56,854 nucleotides of DNA from the NCBI GenBank assembly GCA_000158655.1, contig EQ973340.1, positions 88,016 through 144,869 of the forward strand. Reading direction: 5' to 3'. Of the stretch, positions 30,992 to 40,482 are shown piece after piece (position 1 is the first letter of the stretch; every line of letters starts with the position of its first letter). The notes below the pieces were generated by a model that searched no databases, was not told the origin of the DNA, and saw only the letters and a program-made list of their open reading frames with translations. Position numbers and translations under genes: made by a program. The DNA is from [Clostridium] methylpentosum DSM 5476. Its GTDB lineage: Bacteria; Bacillota; Clostridia; Oscillospirales; Ruminococcaceae.

Positions 30992-31909
30992 ATGCCTATT
31001 TTGTTTTATGGCACTGTGGTGAAAGCTGCTTCCCGTGACGATGTTCTTAAACTGCTACGGTCATTCCTCGATCAAAGGGAGAAATCCTTAGTGCGGATCC
31101 TTGTACGATTTTGGGATGAGCAGAAAAAGGCGATCACCTACAAGGAGATCCGGGAGGCCATTTTAAACGGGTCGCTCGACATTGATAAACTGACAGTATG
31201 GCAGGAGGATTACGCGGTATTTGTAGCAAAGATCTTAGCCCCAGAGTGGGCCAAGGCAATGAACGCGGGGATGAAGCAGCTCAAAGAGAGGTTCCCCGGA
31301 TGGGAATATGATGTGACTTCCGACCGCATTGCCCGCTTTGTGAGTGAACGGAGTGGGCTTTTTGTGACCAACTGTGCGCAGAACCAGCTGGAAGCCCTCA
31401 ATGAGCTGCTCAAGATGGCAGTGGATACGGGTATGCCAGCCGACCAGCTGTCCCGGGCGATCCGCCCGCTGATCGGGCTCACTAAGCGTCAGGCGGCCAC
31501 GAATTTTCAGTATTACTGTGATCTTCGAGCAGGCGGGACTGGACACAAGGCCGCTTTGGACAAGTGCATCCGGTTGGCGGGAAAACAGCACCGATATCGG
31601 GCGATGAACATTGCCCGGACAGAACTCGCCTGGGCCTACAACAAAGGCGAATATGCCGGCGTGAAGCAGGCACAGGCGGAGAAATTGCTCGGAGATCTAA
31701 AAAAAGTGTGGTGTACAGCGGAAGACGAACGGGTATGCAGCATCTGCGGGGAGCTTGACGGCCAGGAGGCCCCGATGGAGGGCAGCTTTCAGTTTCCAGG
31801 CGACAGCCTGTGGGCAGGGTTCAAGGAAACACCACCAGCACACAACGGCTGCCGCTGTGTGCTGCTGTACATAGAAATCAAATCGCCTTTTGGGGCAGAA
31901 AGAAGGTGA
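30992..31909 (+). CDS. Minor head protein, SPP1 gp7/Mu gpF family
   Basis: 305 residues. C-terminal MuF domain with ARTELAWAYNKGEY, CSICGELDG and PAHNGCRC (conserved cysteines and the NGCRC box). Minor capsid proteins of this family bind the portal and DNA end and may ride into the host. Start ATG at 30992 suits the AAGGAG site better than the upstream GTG. Confidence 0.92.
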   Translation: MPILFYGTVVKAASRDDVLKLLRSFLDQREKSLVRILVRFWDEQKKAITYKEIREAILNGSLDIDKLTVWQEDYAVFVAKILAPEWAKAMNAGMKQLKERFPGWEYDVTSDRIARFVSERSGLFVTNCAQNQLEALNELLKMAVDTGMPADQLSRAIRPLIGLTKRQAATNFQYYCDLRAGGTGHKAALDKCIRLAGKQHRYRAMNIARTELAWAYNKGEYAGVKQAQAEKLLGDLKKVWCTAEDERVCSICGELDGQEAPMEGSFQFPGDSLWAGFKETPPAHNGCRCVLLYIEIKSPFGAERR

Positions 31910-31914
31910 ACACA

Positions 31915-32400
31915 ATGAAAGCACAATTTTTTTCGGAACTGTTGAAAACACTTCCAGATCCTCTGCCAAATGGCACAAGTGAACACAAGGAGTTTGCAAT
32001 TGCAAAAACAGTTGACGATCAGCACCTAGTCTTTGGATGGGCGAATATTGCCTTCAAAGCGGACGGCGAGCAGGTCTGTGATCTGCAGAGCGATCTGATT
32101 GACACCGAGGATCTTGAAAAAGCTGCCTACATCTATGCCACGAACTACCGCGCGGGTGGCGAGATGCACATTCAGGATATGGCGCACAAAAATATTGGGA
32201 CCATGATCGAGAGCTGTGTCTTCACCAAGGAAAAACAGCTCGCCATGGGTCTTCCGGAGGGAGTCGTCCCAGAAGGTTGGTGGATTGGTTTTAAGATCCA
32301 CAGTGATGAAGCCTGGGACAAGATCAAGGACGGCACTTACAAGATGTTTTCCATTGAGGGCACAGGTGTTCGTGAGGAGGTTGGCGAGCAAGATGAATAG
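31915..32400 (+). CDS. Prohead serine protease, XkdF-like
   Basis: 161 residues with the XkdF-like core: VFGWANIAFKADGEQVCDLQ, GGEMHIQDMAHKNIGTMIES (His and Ser candidates) and EGWWIGFKIHSDEAWDKI. It cleaves the scaffold/capsid during head maturation. It directly precedes the scaffold-like gene. ATG after AAGGTGAACAC. Confidence 0.87.
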   Translation: MKAQFFSELLKTLPDPLPNGTSEHKEFAIAKTVDDQHLVFGWANIAFKADGEQVCDLQSDLIDTEDLEKAAYIYATNYRAGGEMHIQDMAHKNIGTMIESCVFTKEKQLAMGLPEGVVPEGWWIGFKIHSDEAWDKIKDGTYKMFSIEGTGVREEVGEQDE

Positions 32401-32463
32401 GTTAAGAAGAACGCCGCAATACGGCGTTTTTTATCGTAAAGCCATAGAAAGGAGGTGTAAGCG

Positions 32464-33606
32464 ATGAAGAAAACCAAACTGAAATGCCTGAAAGTAACCA
32501 GTGTGGATCTCTGCCCGCAGGGAGCCAATCCGGAAGCGCATATCGAGTTATTCAAAAGTGCTGGTGAGCCTGCGGTAAAACAGCCTGAACGAAACAATTT
32601 GCTCAAGAACATTGGGTACCTTTTTGGGAAACTGCTCGGCAAAACACCAGATGAAATAGATCAAGTGATCAAGGATACAAATCCCCTTCAAGACGATACA
32701 GGCGGGCAAGGACTGCAATGTATCAATGATGATTTCTGGGAATTCACCTATGCGCTGCAGAAAAGCCTGAACTCAATTATTTTGGATGACAGCCTGGATC
32801 ACGGCCAAAGAATCACCATGATGGCAGAGTCAATTTCCCAATTCAATGATATGATTTCCAAAGCCGCAACAAAATGGGTCGATGGAGAAACAGTGATCAA
32901 CAAGGCCTGTGGCGGTCGAAAGGAAAGGCTGGAAGCCCTTCAAACCAACATCGCCGAAGCTCTGAAAAATTTGGATCAAGGCGACGGAGGGAAAGCAGAG
33001 AGAAATACGCAATTTGGAAAAGGAGTGAGCGAGATGAAATTTGAGAAAAGCAAAATGAGCCCGGTAGAGCTGTTGGCTCTGGAAGAACTGGAAAAAAAGT
33101 ACGCGGTGCAAGAATCGGCTATTTCGTCTGCCAGTGCAGAACAGGGAGGTGATCCCGTCCCTGCCGAGCCTGCAGGGACGCCGGCAGTGGAAAAAAACTC
33201 TACATCGAATGGCCAAGATGTTGCCAAAGCAATGGCTGAAATTGAGAAACTCAGGGAGGAAGCGCTACTTCAAAAAATGACTGCAGTTTCCCAGAAATAC
33301 ACGCCTCTCGGAAAAAAGGCGGAAGAGCTCGCCCCAATCCTCGTGACCATGCACAAAGCAGGCGAGGAAGCCTACAACAGCTATGTCACTACTCTGGATG
33401 ACAGTCTTAATTTGATTGAAAAAACCGGACTGTTCAGCGAAGCGGGCAGTTCCCGACCCGGCGACATTGGAGAAAGCTGGGGAAAGGTGGAAGCAGCTGC
33501 ATCAGCACTCATGAAATCAGAGCCCAATCTGACTTATGAGCAGGCAATTGTGAAGGCCGGTGAGATGAATCCCGAGCTCATCAGCGAATACGAATCCAAC
33601 CGATAA
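32464..33606 (+). CDS. Scaffold/head maturation protein
   Basis: 380 residues; begins TSVDLCPQGANPEAHIELFK, a block otherwise found at the C-terminus of XkdF proteins, so the protease and scaffold may have been split from a fused ancestor. The C-terminal half is a coiled-coil scaffold with a Glu/Lys-rich region and helix-forming tail (EQAIVKAGEMNPELISEYES). Confidence 0.75.
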   Translation: MKKTKLKCLKVTSVDLCPQGANPEAHIELFKSAGEPAVKQPERNNLLKNIGYLFGKLLGKTPDEIDQVIKDTNPLQDDTGGQGLQCINDDFWEFTYALQKSLNSIILDDSLDHGQRITMMAESISQFNDMISKAATKWVDGETVINKACGGRKERLEALQTNIAEALKNLDQGDGGKAERNTQFGKGVSEMKFEKSKMSPVELLALEELEKKYAVQESAISSASAEQGGDPVPAEPAGTPAVEKNSTSNGQDVAKAMAEIEKLREEALLQKMTAVSQKYTPLGKKAEELAPILVTMHKAGEEAYNSYVTTLDDSLNLIEKTGLFSEAGSSRPGDIGESWGKVEAAASALMKSEPNLTYEQAIVKAGEMNPELISEYESNR

Positions 33607-33629
33607 AAACAGAATAGGAGGAATAGAGT

Positions 33630-34028
33630 ATGTACGATACCAGTACCATCAACACGTCCGCCACGATCGTCGCACCTACTGGAGTTGCAATCCAAGATGG
33701 CAGCTTCTTGGCGGTCAAATTTAATGATGCGGGAGCTTTCGTTCTTGCAGCTGCAGGGGATGTCCCGGTCGGAATTATCCCTGGAGGCGTGCAGGACACC
33801 TTGAGTGCAGGTGAGGACCTCACCGTACAGATCAAGGATATCGGACTGTGCAAGGCTGGCGGTGTCATTAAAGCGGGCGCACTTGTAGCCTGTGGAGCGA
33901 ATGGTGTCTGCGTTACGGCGGCAGCCGGTGCTAACGTTTTGGGCCAGGCGCTTACCCCTGCGACAAAAGCAGGTGATGTGATTCAAGTGCAGCTGTTTAA
34001 AGGTGGCTGCGCAAAAGCTAGTGCATGA
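33630..34028 (+). CDS. Capsid decoration protein, DUF2190
   Basis: 132 residues of small beta-barrel pattern: SATIVAPTGVAIQDGSFLAV, GDVPVGIIPGGVQ, GQALTPATKAGDVIQVQLFK. DUF2190 proteins cement the capsid lattice. Directly before the major capsid gene. Confidence 0.85.
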   Translation: MYDTSTINTSATIVAPTGVAIQDGSFLAVKFNDAGAFVLAAAGDVPVGIIPGGVQDTLSAGEDLTVQIKDIGLCKAGGVIKAGALVACGANGVCVTAAAGANVLGQALTPATKAGDVIQVQLFKGGCAKASA

Positions 34029-34057
34029 TGAAAGAATGAACAGGAGGAATGAATAAG

Positions 34058-35083
34058 ATGTTTGATATGGCAAATACGCAAACCATTCAGGCGGCGGTCA
34101 GCAAGGGCTGGAAGCCAAACGCCTACCTGACCAACATGTCGATCGCCTACTTCCAGAATCAGAGCGACTATGTGGCAACCCGGATGTTTCCGATGATTCC
34201 AGTGCAGCTCTCCACCAGCAGCTACTATATTTTCAGCCGCGCGGATCTCGCACGCGACAATGTGGCGCGCAAACCCGCCCTTGGAAAAGTCCAGCCGATG
34301 GTCATCAGTTCTGACACCGACACCTATCGCTGTGATGTCGACCAGGTTATCCTTGGCCTGGACCAGATCGCACAGACCAACATTCAGCGTGCGAACACGC
34401 CGGGTGCATCCGATCCGAGAAAAGCAAAGGTACGGGTGGCAACCGAGCAGATCATGACGCATCTGGACCGCGTTTGGGCGGGTAATTTCTTCAATGATGG
34501 GGTTTGGACCAACACCTGGAGAGGAGTTGCCTCCAATCCGACTGGGAAACAGTTCATCAAATTCGGCGATGCGAATTTTGACCCAGTGCACTTCTTTGAC
34601 CAGCGCAAGGATGAAATCCGAAAGGTCGGCCGCCGTATGCCGAACAAGCTGGCGCTCGGCACCAATTCGTGGATTGCGCTGAAAAACAATCCGAATATTC
34701 TTGAACGTGTTATGGGCACCGGCAGCACCCTCAACCCGGCACGCGTCACGCTTCAGGCGGTTGCTGAGCTGCTCGGTTTCGATGAAGTCATGGTGTGCAG
34801 CAGCACCTATAACGCCACTGGTATCGGGCAGGCAGAAGATATGCAGTATATTTGCGACAGCAACGGCGCTTTGATGGTCTATACCCCGCCGTCCGCCGCG
34901 ATCGACACTCCTTCCGCTGGATACACCTTTGGTTGGGATATGCTCGGCAACGGCCAAACAATTGCCTTTGATCAGTTCGCAGGGGAGAAAGGGACGCATG
35001 CGGAGTTTATTGAGGGCCTTTGCTCCACCAGCATGAAGATTGTTGCGCAGGATCTCGGCATGTACTTTGCCGAATGCGCCTAA
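34058..35083 (+). CDS. Major capsid protein
   Basis: 341 residues. HK97-like fold pattern with the P-loop-like PNAYLTNMSIAYFQ, FPMIPVQLSTSSYYIFS and GTNSWIALKNNPNILERVMG. Size, position after the protease/scaffold/decoration genes and strong GGAGG site support it. ATG 34058 is preferred to 34049, which lies only two bases after GGAGG. Confidence 0.9.
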   Translation: MFDMANTQTIQAAVSKGWKPNAYLTNMSIAYFQNQSDYVATRMFPMIPVQLSTSSYYIFSRADLARDNVARKPALGKVQPMVISSDTDTYRCDVDQVILGLDQIAQTNIQRANTPGASDPRKAKVRVATEQIMTHLDRVWAGNFFNDGVWTNTWRGVASNPTGKQFIKFGDANFDPVHFFDQRKDEIRKVGRRMPNKLALGTNSWIALKNNPNILERVMGTGSTLNPARVTLQAVAELLGFDEVMVCSSTYNATGIGQAEDMQYICDSNGALMVYTPPSAAIDTPSAGYTFGWDMLGNGQTIAFDQFAGEKGTHAEFIEGLCSTSMKIVAQDLGMYFAECA

Positions 35084-35092
35084 GGAGGAACT

Positions 35093-35584
35093 ATGGTAGG
35101 ATACAAAATTTTAAAGCCCTGTTTGCTGGCAGGGGTGGAGTATCAGATCGGTGCAATTGCCCCTGCGGGGGCTGTGCTTCCCGAACGGGAGGGCAGCTTG
35201 ATTCGCAGGGGCTATCTTGTGCGGCTGGATATACCGCAGCCTGCTTTACCTGAAGGGAACGTCACACCGATTCAGAAAGGAATAACCATCCATGTCGGCC
35301 AGGATCAAGACATGACAACCGTGGTGTTGAATGAGAGGGCCCTGCAGCAATTCTTTGACATTCTTCAGAGGACGGCAGAGGAGAGCGTCAGATTTGTTCA
35401 GCAAATTGAAACCGTCGACATTCTGCCTTTGCTCGTTCAGGCAGATACTCGCAAAACAGTGCGAGATGCCGCGACAAAGAGGATGAATCAGCTGGTAAAC
35501 AAGAATCAAGAGGAAGATAGGCCGGATGAGGAAAAAACAGGTGATTCAGAATGGACTATACCTACAACCCCGAAGATATCATAA
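35093..35584 (+). CDS. Head-associated protein (163 aa)
   Basis: Starts MVGYKILKPCLLAGVEYQIG; N-terminal beta domain, then helix-rich C-terminus. It overlaps the next gene by 34 bases. Probably a head-tail joining or capsid accessory protein from gene order; no domain assigned. Confidence 0.65.
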   Translation: MVGYKILKPCLLAGVEYQIGAIAPAGAVLPEREGSLIRRGYLVRLDIPQPALPEGNVTPIQKGITIHVGQDQDMTTVVLNERALQQFFDILQRTAEESVRFVQQIETVDILPLLVQADTRKTVRDAATKRMNQLVNKNQEEDRPDEEKTGDSEWTIPTTPKIS

Positions 35585-35955
35585 ATCCGGGAAAAGACCG
35601 CATGCGGTTTGAGCTTGGCGACACCGTCGTGGACAAGGAGCACGAGGCCGCTGCGTTGTCGGACCAGGAGTATATCGCAATCATCACCGCAGCATTTGAA
35701 AATGAAAAAGGCTGGAAATATGCGAAACTAAAATGCCTGGAAGCGATCTGCATGAAGCTCAGTTTTGAGGTTTCCACCACTATCGGACCGCTGGAATACC
35801 AATATGGACAGCGGGCGGAGCGCTGGCGACAGCTTTATCAGGAGATGAAACTGGAATTCCGAACGTCCAGCGCATTCCCTTCCCTCGGTAAACAGAGTGG
35901 ACAGGACCCGTATTTTTATACGGGAATGCATGAGAATTTGAGAAGAGGTGAGTGA
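35551..35955 (+). CDS. Head-tail connector protein
   Basis: 134 residues, helical (YIAIITAAFENEKGWKYAKL, YGQRAERWRQLYQEMKL), matching the small gp6/gp15-like adaptor proteins in size and position. Forms the ring below the portal by inference. Confidence 0.7.
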   Translation: MDYTYNPEDIINPGKDRMRFELGDTVVDKEHEAAALSDQEYIAIITAAFENEKGWKYAKLKCLEAICMKLSFEVSTTIGPLEYQYGQRAERWRQLYQEMKLEFRTSSAFPSLGKQSGQDPYFYTGMHENLRRGE

Positions 35956-35956
35956 G

Positions 35957-36304
35957 ATGCATCATTTTCACCGGCCGGGTCAGGCATTGATCTGCTTTCA
36001 AATCCTACGTCCTTTGAACGTTGTGACTGAACGTGGGCGTATTCGTCAAAGAGGAGATCAAATTGTGGAACACATATGCGCTGTGTTGGCGCAGGCCGAC
36101 CCAAAGCAAAAAGAACAATGGAAGCAGCAAGGACATCCAATATCCCATGTAATCGTGCAGAAATTGCGGGGAGTGACCGCCCAAACAGGAGATATTCTCT
36201 TATACAGAAACCAAAAATTTGAGGTGCAGGGCTGTCAGAATCCTGGAGAACTGAATCACTACATGCTGTATTACTGCATGGAAAGGCTGGACAAGAATGG
36301 GTAA
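35957..36304 (+). CDS. Head closure protein
   Basis: 115 residues; beta-rich pattern (GVTAQTGDILLYRNQKFEVQ) of head-closure/stopper proteins. ATG at 35957 lies after AGAGGTGA. Overlaps the next gene by eight bases. Confidence 0.65.
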   Translation: MHHFHRPGQALICFQILRPLNVVTERGRIRQRGDQIVEHICAVLAQADPKQKEQWKQQGHPISHVIVQKLRGVTAQTGDILLYRNQKFEVQGCQNPGELNHYMLYYCMERLDKNG

Positions 36305-36743
36305 GGCGGCCGACCAAATGGGCCAGAATGCAAAGCGGGCAGTGGAAGAGATTGAGTCACAGATAATATCCCGAACTACCCGTGCAAGCCTTGTGCTGCG
36401 CAACAACGCAAAGTCGGTTCTCCGCGGACAGCGGCACGGTCGAAGGTACAGAGTGCCATATACCAAACGGTTTTACACCGCGTCTGCGCCAGGAGAACCA
36501 CCGGCAGTGCGCACTGGGGCTTTCCGGTCAAGTTGGAGAATGCAGCCAAGAACAGAACGGGTAAACGGAAATCTATTGACGCACGCTCGAATTGTATCCG
36601 GCCTGAAGGTGAACGGTCACAGGTTGGGCGACTTGCTTGAAAACGGAACTACTCGCATGGCACCTCGCCCATACAAAAAGGACATCATAGATAAGTCAAC
36701 TGGGCAGGTTCAGCGCATTTTCAAAGCACCATACTTGCGATAA
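36297..36743 (+). CDS. Neck protein, HK97 gp10-like
   Basis: 148 residues. TRASLVLRNNAKSVLRGQ, GEPPAVRTGAFRSSW and ENGTTRMAPRPYKKDIID are hallmarks of gp10-like neck/tail-completion proteins. It links head and tail. Confidence 0.85.
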   Translation: MGKAADQMGQNAKRAVEEIESQIISRTTRASLVLRNNAKSVLRGQRHGRRYRVPYTKRFYTASAPGEPPAVRTGAFRSSWRMQPRTERVNGNLLTHARIVSGLKVNGHRLGDLLENGTTRMAPRPYKKDIIDKSTGQVQRIFKAPYLR

Positions 36744-36752
36744 GGAGGATAT

Positions 36753-37625
36753 ATGATCGAATTGATTTTTCAGCGGCTGATTTCTAATACAGGATTGACT
36801 GAAAAATTGACCACCTACCGGGATGCCCCTGCTGTGTTTTATCAAAATGCGCCGGTAGACACCGACACCCGGTGGGGAACCCCGCAGTATCCCCGGATTA
36901 TCTTCCTGGTTGAAATGCAGGATGATCCAGAGCGCAACGTCAGCGGGCAGATGGCTGTTGAGATCCAATGCACCGGCCGGACCTGCGAGCCGGAGGAGAT
37001 CGAGTCTGCGGTCCTCGGCCTGCTGGACAATGTCTTTTTCACTGATGACAGACAAGTCACCACTGCAGTGACCTGGAGAAATACAGATGCATTCGATGAA
37101 CCTGGGGATGTTATGGGAATGGTTGTGTGGTTCGATATCATCGAGTTTCCGGTGCAGTCAACCTATACTGATCCAGATCCAATTCTGTCCTTACAGGACT
37201 GGACGAAACGATTCTACCCGAACATTCTCAGGATCGGACAGGATCTACCGGAGATTTATCTACCCGCGGAGGAGCAGCCGGCTGTCTATTGGAGATTTGA
37301 ACGGATGGCAAACTCCGGACGGGACAGCTGGCAGGTGAGGTGGTTTGACATATCCATCGCCGGTCACATTATTGCCCCAGACTACGCAACGGCGGTTTCG
37401 ATCGCCAACCAAATGATTGTCCGGATTCAAATGAACGGCAGAATTTCCCTGTTGGATGGGAGTTGGATGATGATTGACCGAATCCAAAACCAACCAGGCG
37501 CCCATCCGCTCAAAGAAGGACAGATAAAAATGATTGGAAGGTTTGGTGTGCTTTCAGTGGAACAGGATGCGCCGCCGCTCCGACCGATTATGGATTTAAA
37601 AGAAAGGAGTGTGACTCATGAGTGA
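36753..37625 (+). CDS. Tail terminator-like protein, two-domain
   Basis: 290 residues. The first half resembles a tail terminator (DAPAVFYQNAPVDTDTRWGT), the second is a similar-sized beta-alpha domain (RFERMANSGRDSWQVRWFDI), suggesting fusion or duplication. It precedes the sheath gene. Confidence 0.7.
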   Translation: MIELIFQRLISNTGLTEKLTTYRDAPAVFYQNAPVDTDTRWGTPQYPRIIFLVEMQDDPERNVSGQMAVEIQCTGRTCEPEEIESAVLGLLDNVFFTDDRQVTTAVTWRNTDAFDEPGDVMGMVVWFDIIEFPVQSTYTDPDPILSLQDWTKRFYPNILRIGQDLPEIYLPAEEQPAVYWRFERMANSGRDSWQVRWFDISIAGHIIAPDYATAVSIANQMIVRIQMNGRISLLDGSWMMIDRIQNQPGAHPLKEGQIKMIGRFGVLSVEQDAPPLRPIMDLKERSVTHE

Positions 37626-37833
37626 AACAAAGCAAACTGCAGCCGCAAACAAGGCCATCGCGCCAAAGCCAGATGTTTACTCAATTGAGGACCTGTGTGC
37701 TGCTGGAGGCAAATTACAGGCGTCTCAGGACATTATTCGTGCCGCCTTAGTGGAACAGGGAAAATCATCTGCAACCTACGAAGAGGCGGCAGCAATCGTC
37801 AAGAACTTCAAGGAAAGAGAGGTTAAACACTAA
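37618..37833 (+). CDS. Small phage protein before the sheath gene
   Basis: 71 residues (VYSIEDLCAAGGKLQASQDI). A one-domain helical protein often found before the tail sheath in XkdK-type modules. It overlaps both neighbours (8 bases and 1 base). Confidence 0.7.
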   Translation: MSETKQTAAANKAIAPKPDVYSIEDLCAAGGKLQASQDIIRAALVEQGKSSATYEEAAAIVKNFKEREVKH

Positions 37834-39242
37834 TGGGTGGATTTTTTAATGCCGGGGAACAGAAAATTCGGTCCGGTGTCTATCAGCGCATTGAGAACAA
37901 CGGTGGAGCAATCACAGCGGGCGCGGTGGACGGCATCTGCGCTGCAGTCTTCAAATCTGATTGGGGGCCGCTCGGCACCGTGATGGTTCTCGCATCCGAA
38001 AACGATCTCAATAAGCATTTTGGCAGCGGGCAGACGGTAGACGTTGCGGTCGAACAGTTCCGAGGTGGCGCCAGGACGGTAAAAGCGGTTCGGTTGGGAA
38101 CTGGAGGAACGGTGAGCAAAGTATCGCTCAAAGACAATGGGGCGTCCGCAGTCAGCGTACTGGATGTAGAGAGCAAGTATCCTGGTACCAGATCCTTTTC
38201 GGTCACAGTGCGAGATGCGTTGGAAGATGAGACAAAGCGGGAAGTGCTGATCTTTGAGGGGACCTACCAGAGAGACAAGTTCTCGGTTGCCAAAGGGGAC
38301 AACGAAGTGAGTGGACTGCTCGCGGCTTTCGAGGAACAGGGAAGCGATTGGGTGAACATCAAAAAGGCGTCCTCCTACAAAGATGGGGCTCTAGCCGCAG
38401 TCAATCAAACAGAAATGACGCCTGGAACCAATCCCACAGTGACCAACGAGTCTTATTCGGAAGCATTCAGCCTCCTCGAATCTCAGGACTTCAACCGCCT
38501 GGCAATCGATAGCGAGGAAACGGGGGTGCATCTGACGCTTGCCAGCTACATGAACCGAATGTACGGACTTGGAAAGCTGACCGTTGCGGTGATCGGCGAG
38601 CCCTCAAATGTAGATTTCTCCACCCGGGCACAGCACGCAGCAGCGTTTAACTCCGAGCTCATCGAGTATGTTGGTGGCGGATTCTACGATACGGCCGGTA
38701 ACAAGTACGAGGGATATCGAGCGGCCGCTCGGGTCAGCGGGATGTTCGCGTCGATCTCCTCCAGTGGGAACTTCACACACGCTGTGGTTTCCGGCGCTGA
38801 CATTGTGACTGAGACTCTCACCAATTACCAGTATGAGACAGCAAAACAAAGTGGCATGATTCTCTTCTCCACCAGCGCAAAGGGCGCCGTGTGGATTGAT
38901 GAGGCGATTAACACCTTAGTCTCCCTGCCCGAAGACAAGGATGCCGGCTGGAAAAAGGTTAAACGTACAAAAATCCGTTTTGAGCTCATCAATCGCATTA
39001 ATGAGTCAATCTCTGAACTGCAGGTACGGAATAACAACAATGGCCGTTCTGCGGTCATACAGACCGCCCAGGGCGTCTGCAACGACATGGTTGGGGAGGA
39101 AAAGCTTGAATCCGGCGCCCTTGTGGAGCTTGATTCCAACAACCCGCCGCAGGGTGAGTCCGCGTGGTTTACCATCACAGCGGATGACATCGATGCGCTT
39201 GAAAAGATCTATCTGACCTTCCGGTTCAGATTCAGCAGCTAA
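37833..39242 (+). CDS. Tail sheath protein, XkdK-like
   Basis: 469 residues. N-terminal GGAITAGAVDGICAAVFKSDWG, and C-terminal DIDALEKIYLTFRFRFSS, typical of PBSX XkdK contractile sheaths. Proves the contractile-tail (myovirus) nature. Confidence 0.95.
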   Translation: MGGFFNAGEQKIRSGVYQRIENNGGAITAGAVDGICAAVFKSDWGPLGTVMVLASENDLNKHFGSGQTVDVAVEQFRGGARTVKAVRLGTGGTVSKVSLKDNGASAVSVLDVESKYPGTRSFSVTVRDALEDETKREVLIFEGTYQRDKFSVAKGDNEVSGLLAAFEEQGSDWVNIKKASSYKDGALAAVNQTEMTPGTNPTVTNESYSEAFSLLESQDFNRLAIDSEETGVHLTLASYMNRMYGLGKLTVAVIGEPSNVDFSTRAQHAAAFNSELIEYVGGGFYDTAGNKYEGYRAAARVSGMFASISSSGNFTHAVVSGADIVTETLTNYQYETAKQSGMILFSTSAKGAVWIDEAINTLVSLPEDKDAGWKKVKRTKIRFELINRINESISELQVRNNNNGRSAVIQTAQGVCNDMVGEEKLESGALVELDSNNPPQGESAWFTITADDIDALEKIYLTFRFRFSS

Positions 39243-39256
39243 AGGAGGAATGAGTC

Positions 39257-39730
39257 ATGAACAACGAACAAAGCATTCTGGACACCAGGAGACTTTTGAG
39301 CGGAAAGGATGGGCGGCTGTTTGTCACCACAAGCTCCGGCACACAGATTTTTTTGGCTGAGGTGGACGACTTCACTGCCAGCTTGAACATCAACAACACG
39401 GACTATCAGCCAGTGGGTAGCGCACTTTCATTCGCAGTGCCCACTGGCTATACGATTTCTCTTACCCTGGTGGAAGCTGTAGTGAGGGATGACGTGATGC
39501 TCAAAGAGTTGATTGACGATTTGAGAAACGGAAAATTTCCTTTCTGGGACTTCCAGGGTGCGATCACCCGCTCAGAAGACGAAGAGGAACGTCAGATCTT
39601 CCGAAACTGTATTCCAGATGGTCAGATTGACCTCATGAACCTCAAGCCAGGCGAGATCATCAAGAGAAATTGGAATTTCCGCGTCAATGGGATGCCAGAG
39701 TATCTGAGCTTGTTTAAAACCGAAGTATAA
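39257..39730 (+). CDS. Tail tube protein, XkdM-like
   Basis: 157 residues. FLAEVDDFTASLNINNTDYQ, RNCIPDGQIDLMNLKPGEII match XkdM-type tube proteins. ATG after AAAGGAGGAATGAGTC. Confidence 0.92.
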   Translation: MNNEQSILDTRRLLSGKDGRLFVTTSSGTQIFLAEVDDFTASLNINNTDYQPVGSALSFAVPTGYTISLTLVEAVVRDDVMLKELIDDLRNGKFPFWDFQGAITRSEDEEERQIFRNCIPDGQIDLMNLKPGEIIKRNWNFRVNGMPEYLSLFKTEV

Positions 39731-39765
39731 TACGATACGAATAGACGAAATGGAGGAAATATTAC

Positions 39766-40284
39766 ATGGCAAATGAAAAAGAACTGCTTTCGAAGGAGGA
39801 GATCCTGATGAACGAGGACGCCCTGATCTCCGGCCTGCTTGAAGCCGCGAACTACAAAACGGATGAATCGGTGGTCAAGACCGTTCGGATCCAGCGCCCC
39901 ACGGGAAAACTGGATGCAAATGGGGAGCAACAAAAGAAGCTGCTGTTCCAATTCCACATCCGCCCTCTCGGTGAAGATGAGCTCTTCACCATCCGCAAGC
40001 AGTCTACCAAGTACAGTCAAAACCCAAATGGCCCCAAATTCCCCCGGATTGAAGGAGAAATTAGGATCGCCGAGTTTCGTTCGAGGAAAATCTATGCTGC
40101 CACTGTCAAGGAAGACCGGGAAAAGCTCTGGAATAACCAGAAGGTGAAAAACAGCCTCGGCGCCATGGAGGGCTGGGAGGTGATTGACCAGGCCCTGATG
40201 GCTGCCGAAAAGGACGCGGTTCTCGATCTGATCGATGAAATTTCAGGTGAAAATACCGATCTTACCGACTACCTAAAAAACTGA
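39766..40284 (+). CDS. Tail assembly chaperone, XkdN-like
   Basis: 172 residues; LLEAANYKTDESVVKTVRIQ and RIEGEIRIAEFRSRKIYAAT as in XkdN. The gene ends CTA AAA AAC TGA, which contains a canonical in-frame slippery heptamer A AAA AAC (40275-40281); slippage by -1 fuses it to the frame ending at 40463. Confidence 0.9.
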   Translation: MANEKELLSKEEILMNEDALISGLLEAANYKTDESVVKTVRIQRPTGKLDANGEQQKKLLFQFHIRPLGEDELFTIRKQSTKYSQNPNGPKFPRIEGEIRIAEFRSRKIYAATVKEDREKLWNNQKVKNSLGAMEGWEVIDQALMAAEKDAVLDLIDEISGENTDLTDYLKN

Positions 40285-40463
40285 TTTCGGCCGGGGGTAA
40301 ATGCTACCTGATGGCAAAGGTGTTTTGGGCAACAGGTAGGACGTTCACCGAACAGCTTGCCTGGTCCGAATTAGACCGCACGTTCGCGATGGCCGCCGCA
40401 ATCCAGGAGATCGAAGAGCGGTCAAAGCGGATGTCGGGTTTTACCCACGGTATTGATACATAA
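40275..40463 (+). CDS. Programmed -1 frameshift extension of the tail chaperone
   Basis: From the heptamer A AAA AAC, the -1 frame continues for 60 residues (ISAGGKCYLMAKVFWATGRT...DRTFAMAAAIQEIEE) to TAA at 40461-40463, just before the tape measure. This reproduces the gpG/gpGT-like chaperone pair typical of tails, here in an XkdN-type gene. An internal ATG (40311) could also give a separate product. Confidence 0.8.
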   Translation, partial: KKLISAGGKCYLMAKVFWATGRTFTEQLAWSELDRTFAMAAAIQEIEERSKRMSGFTHGIDT

Positions 40464-40482
40464 CAGGAAGGGAGGAAACACC

